A stretch of DNA of 64,000 bases from an uncultured Gammaproteobacteria bacterium (lineage in GTDB: Bacteria; Pseudomonadota; Gammaproteobacteria; Pseudomonadales; Pseudohongiellaceae): contig CAJXVC010000006.1 in assembly GCA_913060975.1 (NCBI GenBank), forward strand, positions 62,001 to 126,000. Direction: 5' to 3'. A program made the translations under genes and the position numbers. Every line of letters begins with the position of its first letter. The stretch's first letter is position 1. A model generated the notes under the pieces. The model ran no database searches. It was not told the DNA's origin and was given only the letters and a program-made list of their open reading frames with translations. This document shows, in pieces, positions 1 to 8,820 of the stretch.

Positions 1-55
1 GTGAAACTATCGACAAAGCTACCAGCACCATCAGCTTGCCTGGCTCGCGTTCGAA

Positions 56-1201
56 TCAGGCTATTTGCGGCTGCGGAACGCTCACATGGCGCAACATTTC
101 CTGCCAGCGCTTGCGTTGTACCTTGACCCGGAATTGAACTTCCCGGTAGCGATCGCGCAGTTGTAATAGATCCCAGTGTCCGAGCGTCTCCTGAATGCGT
201 TTCTCTTTCGCTTCAATCCAGGCCTGACGGTGTTCTGTCCACTGCTGCAGCAATTTCTGGAATTGTTCGTATTCCTGCTCCAGGCGTTCGCGCCAGTTTT
301 CCGGAATGTTCAGTGACAGGCACTGCTCGGCCGCATGGCGGTATTGCATTTGTAGTCGCGCAGTTTCGATCTGTGCCGGGTTACAGCGTTTCAGGTCTTT
401 GGTTAAGCCAACAAACGAACAAAGCTTGATCATCCATTTGGTTGGATCATAGTGCCACCAGCGAATGCCGTTGCGGTAATCCCACTGAAAAGTATGGTGA
501 TAATTGTGGTAGCCCTCACCATAGGTCAACAGCGCGATAATGGGGTTGTCGCGCGCCGAACTCTTGTCGCTGTAGGTCTGTCGACCCCACATATGAGCCA
601 GCGAGTTAATCAGGTAAGTCACATGCTGGCTTAGCACCAGTCGCAGTAAACCGCCGAGCAGCAAGCCGGCAATAATGTCGCCATGTAAAAAGCCAAGGAA
701 AGCCGGCAGGGCGATATTCATGAGCAATACCAGTGTCAGATAGTTGCGATGTTGCCAGGCAGCGATCGGATCATTCTCGATATCTTTGATGTTGCTGAAA
801 TCGTTTTTGCCGCTCTCATAATTGCGCAGAATCCAGCCAATATGGGAGAACCAGAAGCCGCGGCCGGCGGAATAAGGGTCTCGGTCGTTATCGTCAACAT
901 GTTGATGGTGACGGCGGTGATCAGAAGCCCAGTGAAAAACAGAATTTTGCAAGGCGCAGGCACCGCCGAGGGCAAAGAAAAAGCGCAGGATTGGATGTGC
1001 TTTGTAGGTCTTGTGCGACCACAGGCGGTGGTAGCCAGCGGTAATGGACAGACCGCAGAAACCCATTAGCAGGATAAAAACGACCCATTCATAGAGATCA
1101 TAGCCAAAGAAAAACCCGTATAAGGGCACCAGAGTGACGGCGCAGGCCGGAGTGATGCTGAATAACAGCATGTTGGTCCAGTTGATCGGTGCTTTTTCCA
1201 T
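56..1201 (-). CDS. membrane acyl-CoA/fatty acid desaturase (delta-9 type)
   Basis: Di-iron integral membrane desaturase, expected to introduce a double bond (delta-9 in this family) into acyl chains and so adjust membrane fluidity. All three histidine boxes are present: HRLWSH near residue 58, HRRHH near 95 and HNYHH near 232, set among hydrophobic segments in the order usual for the stearoyl-CoA desaturase family. The C-terminal roughly 100 residues are charged and probably helical (rich in E, R, Q and W), beyond the minimal catalytic core. The ATG at 1201 is preferred over a TTG six bases upstream. The gene is monocistronic. Substrate form (acyl-CoA or phospholipid) cannot be told from the sequence. 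Confidence 0.93.
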   Translation of the reverse strand: MEKAPINWTNMLLFSITPACAVTLVPLYGFFFGYDLYEWVVFILLMGFCGLSITAGYHRLWSHKTYKAHPILRFFFALGGACALQNSVFHWASDHRRHHQHVDDNDRDPYSAGRGFWFSHIGWILRNYESGKNDFSNIKDIENDPIAAWQHRNYLTLVLLMNIALPAFLGFLHGDIIAGLLLGGLLRLVLSQHVTYLINSLAHMWGRQTYSDKSSARDNPIIALLTYGEGYHNYHHTFQWDYRNGIRWWHYDPTKWMIKLCSFVGLTKDLKRCNPAQIETARLQMQYRHAAEQCLSLNIPENWRERLEQEYEQFQKLLQQWTEHRQAWIEAKEKRIQETLGHWDLLQLRDRYREVQFRVKVQRKRWQEMLRHVSVPQPQIA

Positions 1202-1574
1202 AGTCAATTACCTACTACTACCTCGTACATCAGTTAACGGTAACCTGAGCTTTCCGGATTCGGCGTCAAGGCTCAGTGCGTGCCGTCAAAGTGGTGATAT
1301 GCTGGGAAACAGATTACATCTGCGTATTGAATCTTTCTATCAAGCAATCAAATCTTCTTATTGAAACTCTTTATTTTATTGAGTCTTCGTAATAAGTCTT
1401 TCTAGAGTATCTCTTTACTAAAACTCGTTATTAAAACTTCTTATTGTATTGTCTGCTACACGCAATTTTACGTCTATTTTAGGTAACGACCTGAATTGGT
1501 CCACCCTTTATGCTGCAACCTTAATTATAATACTTATCTCTAGCAATTAAATTATTCGGCCGAGGTGCCTGCTC
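1202..1574. other. AT-rich intergenic region between desaturase and slyX
   Basis: About 370 bases without a convincing gene. The part from about 1350 to 1550 is strongly AT-rich, with loosely repeated short motifs resembling CTTTATT, CTTATTG and CGTAATAAG. It must hold the divergent promoters for the desaturase and for slyX. No specific operator was recognised. Confidence 0.5.
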
Positions 1575-1784
1575 ATGTCCGACCGTTTGACGGATCTTGA
1601 AACCCGCTACAGCTTTCAGGAAGACACGCTCAATGCGTTGAATGATGTCATAGTTAGACAGCAAAGACAGCTGGAGGTTCTGCAGATGCAAGTCAACCGC
1701 CTGCAAGAGCAACTGGAAGACATGCACGATAAACAGACAGTCAGCGAAGGGGGCAGTCAGCACGAGCGACCGCCGCACTATTAG
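1575..1784 (+). CDS. slyX: SlyX family protein
   Basis: Small 69-residue protein of the SlyX family, whose biochemical role is unknown. The N-terminal MSDRLTDLETRYSFQEDTL stretch, the central glutamine-rich coiled coil (about residues 10-55) and the terminal PPHY are characteristic of the family, and the length matches. It is a cytosolic, probably oligomeric coiled-coil protein. It faces the membrane-anchored cold-shock gene convergently, with about 40 bases between the stop codons. Confidence 0.9.
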   Translation: MSDRLTDLETRYSFQEDTLNALNDVIVRQQRQLEVLQMQVNRLQEQLEDMHDKQTVSEGGSQHERPPHY

Positions 1785-1824
1785 TTAGTAGTCTTGCCAT
1801 GTCAGGAATGTTGCTCTGGCACGG

Positions 1825-2253
1825 CTATCCGGCAACCGCGACGTCGTCTGCCTGCAGGCCTTTCTTGCCTTCGCTGACGGCAAATTCGACTTTTTGACCA
1901 TCGCGTAGCACACGGTGACCCTTGCCACGAATTGAGCGGAAATGGACGAACACATCTTCGCCGTTTTCCCGGGTGATAAAGCCAAATCCCTTGCTGGGAT
2001 TAAACCATTTCACACTGCCAAACTCTCGGTCTGAGTAGTCGGCGTCGTCTTCATACTCACCGTAGTCACTGTCCGCCGCGTTGCCCGTGCGGCTGCCCAG
2101 GACGCTGGCGAGCAGCACCAGAACAAAGAGACTCAGCAAAAACAGCGGCAGATTGCTCAAGGTGAGGGAATACTCCTGGGAACTCAATAGATAAAGCGGA
2201 ATGGCAGATAGCAATGTCAACGCGAGCGCGATGACCGGTGGTTTGGCAAACAT
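1825..2253 (-). CDS. membrane-anchored cold-shock domain protein
   Basis: 142 residues with an unusual layout. Two hydrophobic segments (about 7-25 and 33-54) are followed by a short acidic Asp/Glu/Tyr linker (about 60-75) and a complete CspA-type cold-shock domain from about 76 to 141. The nucleic-acid-binding motifs are intact: KGFGFI (RNP1-like, 88-93) and VFVHF (RNP2-like, 101-105). CspA-fold domains bind single-stranded RNA or DNA. Here the domain should be tethered to the inner membrane with the OB-fold in the cytoplasm, assuming a hairpin topology. Ordinary Csp proteins are about 70 residues and soluble. The Shine-Dalgarno sequence before the ATG is weak. The role is unknown; membrane-localised RNA binding is an inference. 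Confidence 0.9.
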   Translation of the reverse strand: MFAKPPVIALALTLLSAIPLYLLSSQEYSLTLSNLPLFLLSLFVLVLLASVLGSRTGNAADSDYGEYEDDADYSDREFGSVKWFNPSKGFGFITRENGEDVFVHFRSIRGKGHRVLRDGQKVEFAVSEGKKGLQADDVAVAG

Positions 2254-2455
2254 GGGAGGTTATTTGTGTCCTTGAAGGTTATTTTAGTGCTCAAAATACA
2301 CCACAGGGCAGGCAATTTAAACCTTTGCGGTCGGTCAACAGAGCTGGATTTTTAAGCTGAGATTAAGCTAACGCTTGCTAAAGTTCCGGTCACGCTGGTG
2401 AGAAACCAAGCCTGCCAGCGTCGTCAAAGGAATCGACCATGAGGAACAAAAAATC

Positions 2456-2977
2456 ATGAACAAGTTTGCGATGGCTCCATTTATGATGGCCTTGGCTGCC
2501 GGTGGTGTACAGGCAGAAACCGCTTATGAGTATGCCGATGTGCTTGAAGCACGCCCGGTTTATCGTCTGGTGGAAGTCTCCACCCCGCAAGAACAGTGCT
2601 GGGAAGAGGAAATCGTTGTGGAGACACGCGGTAGCCGCAATAGCTCCAATACACCGGTGGTAGTAAGCACTATTATCGGGGGCGCTATCGGCAACGCAGT
2701 TGGGCATAATAAGTCCAACAAACGCGTCGGAGCCGTGCTGGGTGCGGTATTGGGGCACTCTATTGGACGTGATATAGTGCGCAGCAATAGTCGCCCTGCA
2801 GTTCGCGAGTATGAAGTTGTGCAACGCTGCCAGACCGTCTATCAAGAGCATGAAGAAGAGCGCTTGATGGGCTATCAGGTGACGTACCTGTACAACGGCG
2901 AAGAGCGCACAATTCGCACAGATTCTGACCCCGGGGACCAGATTCGCTTAAGAGTCAGTGTACAACCGGTACTGTAA
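2456..2977 (+). CDS. glycine-zipper 2TM domain envelope protein
   Basis: 173-residue exported protein. A signal peptide ends near residue 20 (VQA|ET). Residues about 73-105 form a glycine zipper (IIGGAIGNAVGH and VGAVLGAVLGHSIG) like that of the Rickettsia 17-kDa antigen and SlyB family, which inserts in or spans the envelope. Two cysteines lie outside the zipper (near residues 48 and 125), so a disulfide is possible. There is no lipobox cysteine, so it is not an obvious lipoprotein. A GAGGAA ribosome binding site precedes the ATG. It is first in a co-directional run with the PepSY protein and the two-component pair, which suggests an envelope-linked function. Confidence 0.8.
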   Translation: MNKFAMAPFMMALAAGGVQAETAYEYADVLEARPVYRLVEVSTPQEQCWEEEIVVETRGSRNSSNTPVVVSTIIGGAIGNAVGHNKSNKRVGAVLGAVLGHSIGRDIVRSNSRPAVREYEVVQRCQTVYQEHEEERLMGYQVTYLYNGEERTIRTDSDPGDQIRLRVSVQPVL

Positions 2978-3038
2978 CGAATCCTGATTATCCAGACACG
3001 ACGACTCGTGATATGGCACAGGATCCAAGAGGTGTATT

Positions 3039-3374
3039 TTGAAAACAACAGGCGCGATTATTGTTGCATCAGTCTTTCTGATGGGGCTGGTCGAGCCCGT
3101 TTCAGCCCAAATTGCTCCACCACCGGTGGAGCAAATTCAACTGGACCGTGCTAACCCGAATCAGGATGTTCGTGCTAATCCCCCCGCGAATGTCGCAGTT
3201 AACGAACGTCAGGCAGTGGCGCTGGCCCAGCAGCAATTTGAAGGACAAATTCTGCGCATCAGTCTCATAGGCCAGGGCCCTACTCGCCGTTACCAGATCC
3301 GTATGGAAAATGAAGGCAAGGTGTTTACTGTCTTCGTCCATGCCACAACAGGTAACGTGACCGGCGGAAATTAG
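3039..3374 (+). CDS. PepSY-domain periplasmic protein
   Basis: 111-residue protein with an N-terminal signal peptide (cleavage near VSA|QIA, residue 24) and a C-terminal PepSY-like domain covering about residues 50-110, with the typical EGQILRISLIGQG and VFVHATTGNV strands. The start is a TTG at 3039, chosen because AAGAGG lies six bases upstream and no in-frame ATG precedes the signal sequence. PepSY proteins are often encoded next to PhoP/PhoQ-like systems and are thought to modulate sensor or protease activity in the periplasm. The response regulator gene begins 37 bases downstream, so co-transcription is likely. Confidence 0.82.
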   Translation: MKTTGAIIVASVFLMGLVEPVSAQIAPPPVEQIQLDRANPNQDVRANPPANVAVNERQAVALAQQQFEGQILRISLIGQGPTRRYQIRMENEGKVFTVFVHATTGNVTGGN

Positions 3375-3411
3375 CCAGACATTTCATTGGCATTTATAAA
3401 GGAGTACAGCG

Positions 3412-4089
3412 ATGCGGTTACTGGTCGTTGAAGATGAGAGTCTGTTGCGCCAGCAGCTGGAGCAAGGACTGGCCAAGGAAGGGTATGTGGTTGACGGTGC
3501 CGAGGATGGCAAGTCCGGCCTCTACTATGCCACTGAATATGACTATGACGCAGCCATTATTGATCTCGGTCTGCCCGAGATCGATGGCATTTCCCTGATC
3601 CAGAAAATTCGTAGCGCTGGCAAGGAAATGCCAATTCTTATTCTTACCGCTCGCGGTGACTGGCAAGATAAAGTGGCCGGTCTCGATGCTGGCGCTGATG
3701 ACTATGTCGTCAAGCCTTTCCAGCTGGAAGAGATTCTGGCGCGTCTCAATGCCTTGATGCGCCGCGCCGCTGGCTTCTCAAAACCGAAGCTGGAATTTGG
3801 TTCTCTGACTCTGGATATCACTGCCAAGCGTCTGACAGTGGACGAGCAGGCGGTTGATCTCACTGCCTATGAATACAAGTTACTTGAATACTTGATGCTG
3901 CATCCCGGGCAGGTGATCTCCAAAACCGAGTTGACTGAGCATCTCTATGCGCAGGACTATGATCGCGATAGCAATGTGCTGGAAGTGTTCGTGCGCCGCC
4001 TTCGCCAGAAGCTGGACCCCGAACAAACGCTCAAGCCGATTGAAACTGTCCGTGGTCAGGGCTATCGCTTTAATCTCAGTGAATCCTGA
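3412..4089 (+). CDS. OmpR/PhoP-family response regulator
   Basis: 225-residue transcriptional regulator: an N-terminal receiver domain (about 1-115) with the phospho-acceptor Asp51 in IIDLGLPEIDG, acidic residues near position 8, and the conserved Lys in VVKPF. It is followed by an OmpR-type winged helix (about 130-222) ending in the characteristic RGQGYRF. It is paired with the kinase gene 22 bases downstream. The domain layout is closest to PhoP/QseB-type regulators, and the ligand of the system is unknown. It follows the PepSY and glycine-zipper genes in the same orientation, so it may autoregulate that group. Confidence 0.94.
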   Translation: MRLLVVEDESLLRQQLEQGLAKEGYVVDGAEDGKSGLYYATEYDYDAAIIDLGLPEIDGISLIQKIRSAGKEMPILILTARGDWQDKVAGLDAGADDYVVKPFQLEEILARLNALMRRAAGFSKPKLEFGSLTLDITAKRLTVDEQAVDLTAYEYKLLEYLMLHPGQVISKTELTEHLYAQDYDRDSNVLEVFVRRLRQKLDPEQTLKPIETVRGQGYRFNLSES

Positions 4090-4111
4090 AGCAGTCAGGG
4101 TCTAGAGCGCC

Positions 4112-5518
4112 ATGACAACGTCTGTCAGGGAATCCTCCTATTCGCTGCAAACCAGACTTCTGCTGGCCTTTAGTGTGCTGCTGTTTTTCTTCCTTGGTTT
4201 GACTGGTGTAATTCTGGATCGCGCGTTTATCAATAGCGTGGAAGGCGGCGCCAGCGAAAGCCTCCAGGTACAGATCTATCTGTTGCTGTCATCTGCCGAA
4301 GAAGACAGTGGCGAGTTTTATTTTCTCGAAGATCTTCGCGAACCCCGTTTCAGTCAACTCAATTCCGGACTCTATGGTTATATCAGCAGCACCGCCTATG
4401 GCGTCCTGTGGCGTAGTGATTCAGCGCGCGCATTCACGATGCCGAATTCCGATTTTTTTCAGGAACGGATTGACGTCGGTGAAACTGAATTCCGACGTTT
4501 TGAAGATGAGCAGGGTGAAGTCTACTTTGCGTTGAGCTACGGTATTCTCTGGGAAGACGGAATCAGCGAATACAGTTTTAGCGTCGTGGAAAATGCCGCG
4601 CCATATTATTCGGAGATTGCCAGTTTTCGCGCCAGCTTATGGTATTGGCTGGGTGGTGTGGCGGTGTTGTTACTGGTCATCCAGTTCTTATTGCTGCGCT
4701 GGGGGTTGCTGCCATTGCGGCGCATCGCCAATGATTTGAAAAAAATCGAATCCGGGCAGGATGACATGCTGCATGGCAATTACCCGCGCGAGTTGCAAGG
4801 TGTTACTGACAACCTGAATCTGTTGATCGAAACTGAGCGCAAACAACAGAGCCGTTACCGCACGACTCTCGGCGATCTCGCGCACAGCCTGAAGACACCG
4901 CTGGCCGTGATTGGCGGGTTGATCCCGAAACTGTCGAATCAGGAAAATCAGGCGAATGTTGTCGACCGGCAACAACTCGACGCCGTCAATGAGCAGCTCG
5001 AGCGCATGAATCAGATTGTCTCCTATCAACTCCAACGCGCCGTGCAAACCGGTGACGGAAGTTCGCTGGCCAAACACGTCAATGCGGCACAGGTAGTTGG
5101 TAAAATCATTGATGCGCTAAAAAAGGTCTATGCCGACAAGAATATGCAAGTGCAGTCAACCATGGATAACAGTGCCATTTTTTATGGTGATGAGCGAGAT
5201 CTCATGGAGGTTATGGGAAACATTATGGATAATGCGTTCAAATATGGTGCCGGGCGAGTTGCTGTTGAGATCAAGCGTTTGGATGCCAGTGCCAGAGGGC
5301 TGCATATTATCGTCGAAGACGACGGAGCGGGCATTCCGATAGAGAAGCAGGATTATGTCTTGCAGCGCGGCGCGCGGGCTGACACGCTGGTGCAGGGGCA
5401 GGGTATTGGTTTGGCTGTCGTTACGGATATTGTCAACAGTTACGAAGGGCAGATTAATGTGGGGGACAGTGATCTGGGTGGCGCACGCATCGAAGTGCGC
5501 CTGAACGCCAATCGCTGA
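4112..5518 (+). CDS. PhoQ-like sensor histidine kinase
   Basis: 468-residue inner-membrane kinase. TM1 spans about 14-35, a periplasmic sensor domain rich in acidic and aromatic residues about 36-175, TM2 about 176-196, then a linker/HAMP-like segment, the dimerisation helix with His258 in DLAHSLKTPLAVI, and a HATPase_c domain with N-box (MGNIMDNAFKYG) and G-boxes (DDGAGI, GQGIGLAVV). The HSLKTPL form of the H box is typical of the PhoQ branch. It is the partner of the preceding response regulator. The acidic periplasmic domain could sense cations or antimicrobial peptides as PhoQ does, but that is an inference from family. Confidence 0.92.
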   Translation: MTTSVRESSYSLQTRLLLAFSVLLFFFLGLTGVILDRAFINSVEGGASESLQVQIYLLLSSAEEDSGEFYFLEDLREPRFSQLNSGLYGYISSTAYGVLWRSDSARAFTMPNSDFFQERIDVGETEFRRFEDEQGEVYFALSYGILWEDGISEYSFSVVENAAPYYSEIASFRASLWYWLGGVAVLLLVIQFLLLRWGLLPLRRIANDLKKIESGQDDMLHGNYPRELQGVTDNLNLLIETERKQQSRYRTTLGDLAHSLKTPLAVIGGLIPKLSNQENQANVVDRQQLDAVNEQLERMNQIVSYQLQRAVQTGDGSSLAKHVNAAQVVGKIIDALKKVYADKNMQVQSTMDNSAIFYGDERDLMEVMGNIMDNAFKYGAGRVAVEIKRLDASARGLHIIVEDDGAGIPIEKQDYVLQRGARADTLVQGQGIGLAVVTDIVNSYEGQINVGDSDLGGARIEVRLNANR

Positions 5519-5560
5519 TACGGACTGTTTGCCGGCCTGTGCGAAAAACTGTTTGTCAGC

Positions 5561-6319
5561 TTAGAGCAAAAACCCGCCAAGCACAGCGCAGACGGTCATC
5601 ACGAACAAGAACCACTTTATGCTTTCCTGAGAAGCCTTGACGGCAATCTTCACCGCCAGATGGGCGCCGAGCATATTGCCGCACGCCAGTACCAATCCGG
5701 GTACCCAGCTCACTTGTCCGAAGTAAACAAACACGACTACGGACACCAGTGTAAAAGCCAGCGCACAGGTCATTTTCAACGCATTGGCGCGCAGTAAATC
5801 GTAGCGTAAACCACCGGCCAACGCCGCCAGCAGAATAAAGCCCACCCCGGCTTGCACAAAACCGCCGTAGAGTCCCGCTCCGAACAATCCCCACCAGGCG
5901 CCGCGATGTTGTGACGGCAAGCGTGTGGGAGTGCCTGCTGGTGGTGCGATAACACTGGGTTTTAACAAGATGATGACCGACATGGTCAGGATCGTGGTGA
6001 GCAGTACCGGTTTGAGATAGAGGTTGGGGATCAATGCCGCTGCAACAGCGCCAATGAAACCACCGATGAGGGTAGGAATCAGTATGGGCCAGATCGCCGG
6101 GCGGTCCAGACTATTGTGTTTGTCATAACCGGCAACACCAACTACGCATTGCATTAACACGGCTATGCGGTTTGTACCGTTGGCGATATCGGCGGGCAAG
6201 CCGAGCATCATCAAAGCGGGCAATGTCAGGTTGGAACCGCCACCGGCAACCGTATTAATGCCTCCTGCCAAAAAGCCTGTGATGCCAAGCAATGCTATGG
6301 CGAAGAGATTCATTTCCAT
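5561..6319 (-). CDS. TauE/SafE (TSUP) family permease
   Basis: 252-residue polytopic membrane protein of the sulfite exporter TauE/SafE family, with about seven to eight hydrophobic segments. The N-terminal GFLAGGINTVAGGGSNLTLPAL region is the family signature, and the duplicated motif reappears near GLYGGFVQAGVG. Members move small organosulfur or carboxylate anions such as sulfite, sulfolactate or sulfoacetate; the substrate here is not predictable. It is convergent with the kinase gene and stands alone. Confidence 0.88.
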   Translation of the reverse strand: MEMNLFAIALLGITGFLAGGINTVAGGGSNLTLPALMMLGLPADIANGTNRIAVLMQCVVGVAGYDKHNSLDRPAIWPILIPTLIGGFIGAVAAALIPNLYLKPVLLTTILTMSVIILLKPSVIAPPAGTPTRLPSQHRGAWWGLFGAGLYGGFVQAGVGFILLAALAGGLRYDLLRANALKMTCALAFTLVSVVVFVYFGQVSWVPGLVLACGNMLGAHLAVKIAVKASQESIKWFLFVMTVCAVLGGFLL

Positions 6320-6522
6320 CTATCAGACTGTTCCTGTCCTGTTGTCCGAGTCGCTAGAGCTCTGTTTTTCCAGCTGCTTGCCATGCCGTTTTCGAGGAGT
6401 TTTGCTAGTGCCCTGCTGGGCAACTCAGCCAGCGCAGGCATTTGTCTGGATATTTGGTGTTTGAATTCTAGTCAACTACGCTGCTTGGCGAGCCCATAGT
6501 GTACGGCCTGCTACGAAAAAGC

Positions 6523-6588
6523 AAAGTCCAAATAGAAAGGCCAAATAGAAAGTCCAAATAAAAGTCCGAATAGACTTTCCGGATATAG
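6523..6588. repeat. 13-base direct repeats upstream of pilV
   Basis: Four head-to-tail copies of AAAGTCCAAATAG and close variants lie at 6523-6535, 6536-6548, 6549-6560 (one base short) and 6561-6573. A degenerate, partly inverted fifth unit (ACTTTCCGGATATAG) ends near 6588, 25 bases before the pilV start. They are in the leader of the pilus operon and may be regulator-binding sites or a variable-number tract. The remainder of the 290-base gap from 6320 shows no gene. Confidence 0.75.
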
Positions 6589-6612
6589 AACAGCTAAGAG
6601 CGACGCCTATCA

Positions 6613-7263
6613 ATGCAGAACGAAGTAGAGCGAATAGAGCGACCAGATCGACGAGAACGAGCGAAACAAGCCGGTGCGGGGTTCAGTTTCATTGAAGTGC
6701 TGGTCACGCTGTTGCTGCTTGGTATCGGATTTACCAATTTGATCGGTCTGCAAGCGGCGGCGAAAAAGGCCAACTACGATTCCTTGCAGCGTACGACGGC
6801 GGTAGTTCTGGCGCGGGACATTATCGAGAAAATGCGCGCCAATCCGGGCAGTCTGGATAGCTATCTCACGACAGGAACAGGTATCGGCGGGAATACACTG
6901 AGCGAACCGGATGCCAATTGCAGTGCGCAAGCACGCTGCAATACCGGTCAATTAGCCGGCTATGACATGTGGCAATGGGAGCAGGCGCTGGACGGGGCGA
7001 ATGAAGTGCGTGAGATTGCTGGCGAGGTTGTCGCTACTGGAGGCCTGGTAAACCCTGCAGCTTGTATACAAACCACCCCCGGTTCTGCATCTGCGGCTGG
7101 AAAGGGTACACAAGCCTTCCAGATTACCGTTGCATGGCGTGGGCTGCATCCGCTAGACAATGTCTCCGACACGACTTGCGGTATTGGTAGCGGCAATTTC
7201 GGCGCACAGGAACAGTATCGCCGCTCGGTAACATTGACTGCACATATCACATCTTCCTCATGA
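6613..7263 (+). CDS. pilV: type IV pilus minor pseudopilin PilV
   Basis: 216 residues with a class III prepilin signal. A charged leader of about 23 residues ends in Gly, then FSFIEVLVTLLLLGIGF with Glu at mature position 5, the site cut and methylated by PilD. PilV is one of the minor pilins that prime pilus assembly at the inner membrane and form a tip complex with PilY1. The RDIIEKMRANP helix and the cysteine-containing C-terminal part fit PilV. It is the first gene of pilV-pilW-pilX-pilY1-pilE and overlaps pilW by 4 bases (ATGA), so translation is coupled. No FimU gene precedes it, unlike in Pseudomonas. Confidence 0.9.
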   Translation: MQNEVERIERPDRRERAKQAGAGFSFIEVLVTLLLLGIGFTNLIGLQAAAKKANYDSLQRTTAVVLARDIIEKMRANPGSLDSYLTTGTGIGGNTLSEPDANCSAQARCNTGQLAGYDMWQWEQALDGANEVREIAGEVVATGGLVNPAACIQTTPGSASAAGKGTQAFQITVAWRGLHPLDNVSDTTCGIGSGNFGAQEQYRRSVTLTAHITSSS

Positions 7264-8237
7264 GGCTGAACTGTTCAGCAACAACGCGTGGCTTCACGCT
7301 TATCGAGCTACTCATTGCATTGACTCTGGGTCTGATACTTGTGGCAGGTACAGTCGTGGTGTTTGTGCAGAGCAGGCGCAGTGCGATGCAGGATGCGGAA
7401 ATTGCGCGGGTACTGCAGAACGGGCGCTTCACTGTGCGACTCATTATGCGGGAGTTGTCGATGGCGGGCTTGTGGGGCAATGTCACAGATGGCAATGCGG
7501 TGAGCCACCATGAATCGCTGGCTGTGCGCAGAGCGTGTAATGGCGATCAATCGGCAGATTGGGTTTTTGCATTGCCGGCAGTGGCGTTTCTCAACAATGC
7601 AAACAGCACAGACGTGGCGGCAAGCTACGACTGCTTGCCCCATGCTGACATAGTTTCCGGCGCCGATATTCTGGTCAGCAAACGAGTTGCAGGCACGACA
7701 ACAACTGCTTCTGACCTGCAGGCTGGGCGAATTTATGTGCGCAGTAACGGTGTTTCCGCGCAATTGTTCCTGGCTTCAGGCGAAGCTGCCGAACCCGTAA
7801 TGGAAGGCGACACGACTAACCGCGCCTATATCGCGCAAATACTGTATCTGCGCGATTACTCTGTAGTAGTCGGTGATGGCATTCCCACTCTTTGTCGAGC
7901 CTATCTCAATACCGGTACGCCTCCTGATATGCGCAATGAGTGTCTTGTCGAAGGCGTGGAAAATTTGCAATTACAGTTTGGTATAGACACAGATGGCGAT
8001 GCAGTGGCCAATTTTTACCATGCCGCTCCCGATGCTGCGCAGCTCAGTAACGCAGTAACGGTGAGAGTCCATCTGTTATTGCGCAGTATAAATAGCCTGC
8101 CAGGCCATGTGGATAACGCGATTTATACACTAGGTAAAGAACGCATGCCGGCGGCAAGCGATGGTCATTTTCGGCGCGTTTTTACCAGCACCGTATTGCT
8201 GCGCAACAGGCGTAATGCAATTTGGCGGGGTGGTTGA
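7260..8237 (+). CDS. pilW: type IV pilus minor pseudopilin PilW
   Basis: 325-residue minor pilin. A short leader MRLNCSATTRG is followed by FTLIELLIALTLGLILVAG, with Gly at -1 and Glu at +5. The large C-terminal domain with VENLQLQFGIDTDGDAV is the typical PilW domain. It works with PilV, PilX and PilE in the initiation complex. The start overlaps the pilV stop by 4 bases, and the stop overlaps the likely pilX start by one base. Confidence 0.92.
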   Translation: MRLNCSATTRGFTLIELLIALTLGLILVAGTVVVFVQSRRSAMQDAEIARVLQNGRFTVRLIMRELSMAGLWGNVTDGNAVSHHESLAVRRACNGDQSADWVFALPAVAFLNNANSTDVAASYDCLPHADIVSGADILVSKRVAGTTTTASDLQAGRIYVRSNGVSAQLFLASGEAAEPVMEGDTTNRAYIAQILYLRDYSVVVGDGIPTLCRAYLNTGTPPDMRNECLVEGVENLQLQFGIDTDGDAVANFYHAAPDAAQLSNAVTVRVHLLLRSINSLPGHVDNAIYTLGKERMPAASDGHFRRVFTSTVLLRNRRNAIWRGG

Positions 8238-8818
8238 TGATGAAGGCTCGCTATGCGCTCCATATTTCTCGCAGTATGCATGCTGGCAGTGTTGCCTTTA
8301 AGCATCGGAGTGTGATGCTACCGGTGCGCAATGGCGGCAGCGTTATGCTCGTTGCTCTGGTCTTTCTGATCATGCTGTCTCTTGGTGCCACGCTCGGCAT
8401 GCGCAGCAGCACAATGGAACTGCGCATGGCGGGCAACGATGAAACCCGGGTTCGCACGTTTGAGCTCGCACAAGCCTTGCTCGACACGGTAGTGAATAGT
8501 CCAGCCAATTTCGCTGTGTCTGAACCTGTCGGGCACAAAAATTGTACGGCCAATGTTGTTGGGTGTGACAGGGTGAATGTCATTCTGGGCCCGGCGCTGT
8601 TGGCGCAAGTCAGCGGTGATCAAGCGAGGGTAATTGTTGAGCGCATGGCGCCGGCATGGTCGCCGCCGCCGCGAGGGTCTGATTCCAGTGTTGAGGCATT
8701 CCGGCAAGCACGGTTCGAAGTACAAGCCAGCTATGGTGATGCAGAGGGTGGTAGTGGCAGAGTCAGCCTCGTTCAAGGTGTCAGCATACTGGTGCCACAT
8801 GGCACGCAGAGGAATTAG
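8237..8818 (+). CDS. pilX: type IV pilus minor pseudopilin PilX
   Basis: PilX-type protein, about 193 residues from the ATG at 8237, which overlaps the pilW TGA by one base. A TTG 15 bases upstream and a later ATG near 8312 are alternatives. The hydrophobic core GGSVMLVALVFLIMLSLGATLG lacks Glu5, as is usual for PilX/GspK-like tip subunits, and is followed by the conserved MRSSTMELRMAGND motif. Starting at 8237 gives a leader longer than usual before the core, so the later ATG may be the true start. It is followed after 2 bases by pilY1, with which it functions at the pilus tip. Confidence 0.88.
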   Translation: MMKARYALHISRSMHAGSVAFKHRSVMLPVRNGGSVMLVALVFLIMLSLGATLGMRSSTMELRMAGNDETRVRTFELAQALLDTVVNSPANFAVSEPVGHKNCTANVVGCDRVNVILGPALLAQVSGDQARVIVERMAPAWSPPPRGSDSSVEAFRQARFEVQASYGDAEGGSGRVSLVQGVSILVPHGTQRN

Positions 8819-8820
8819 TT

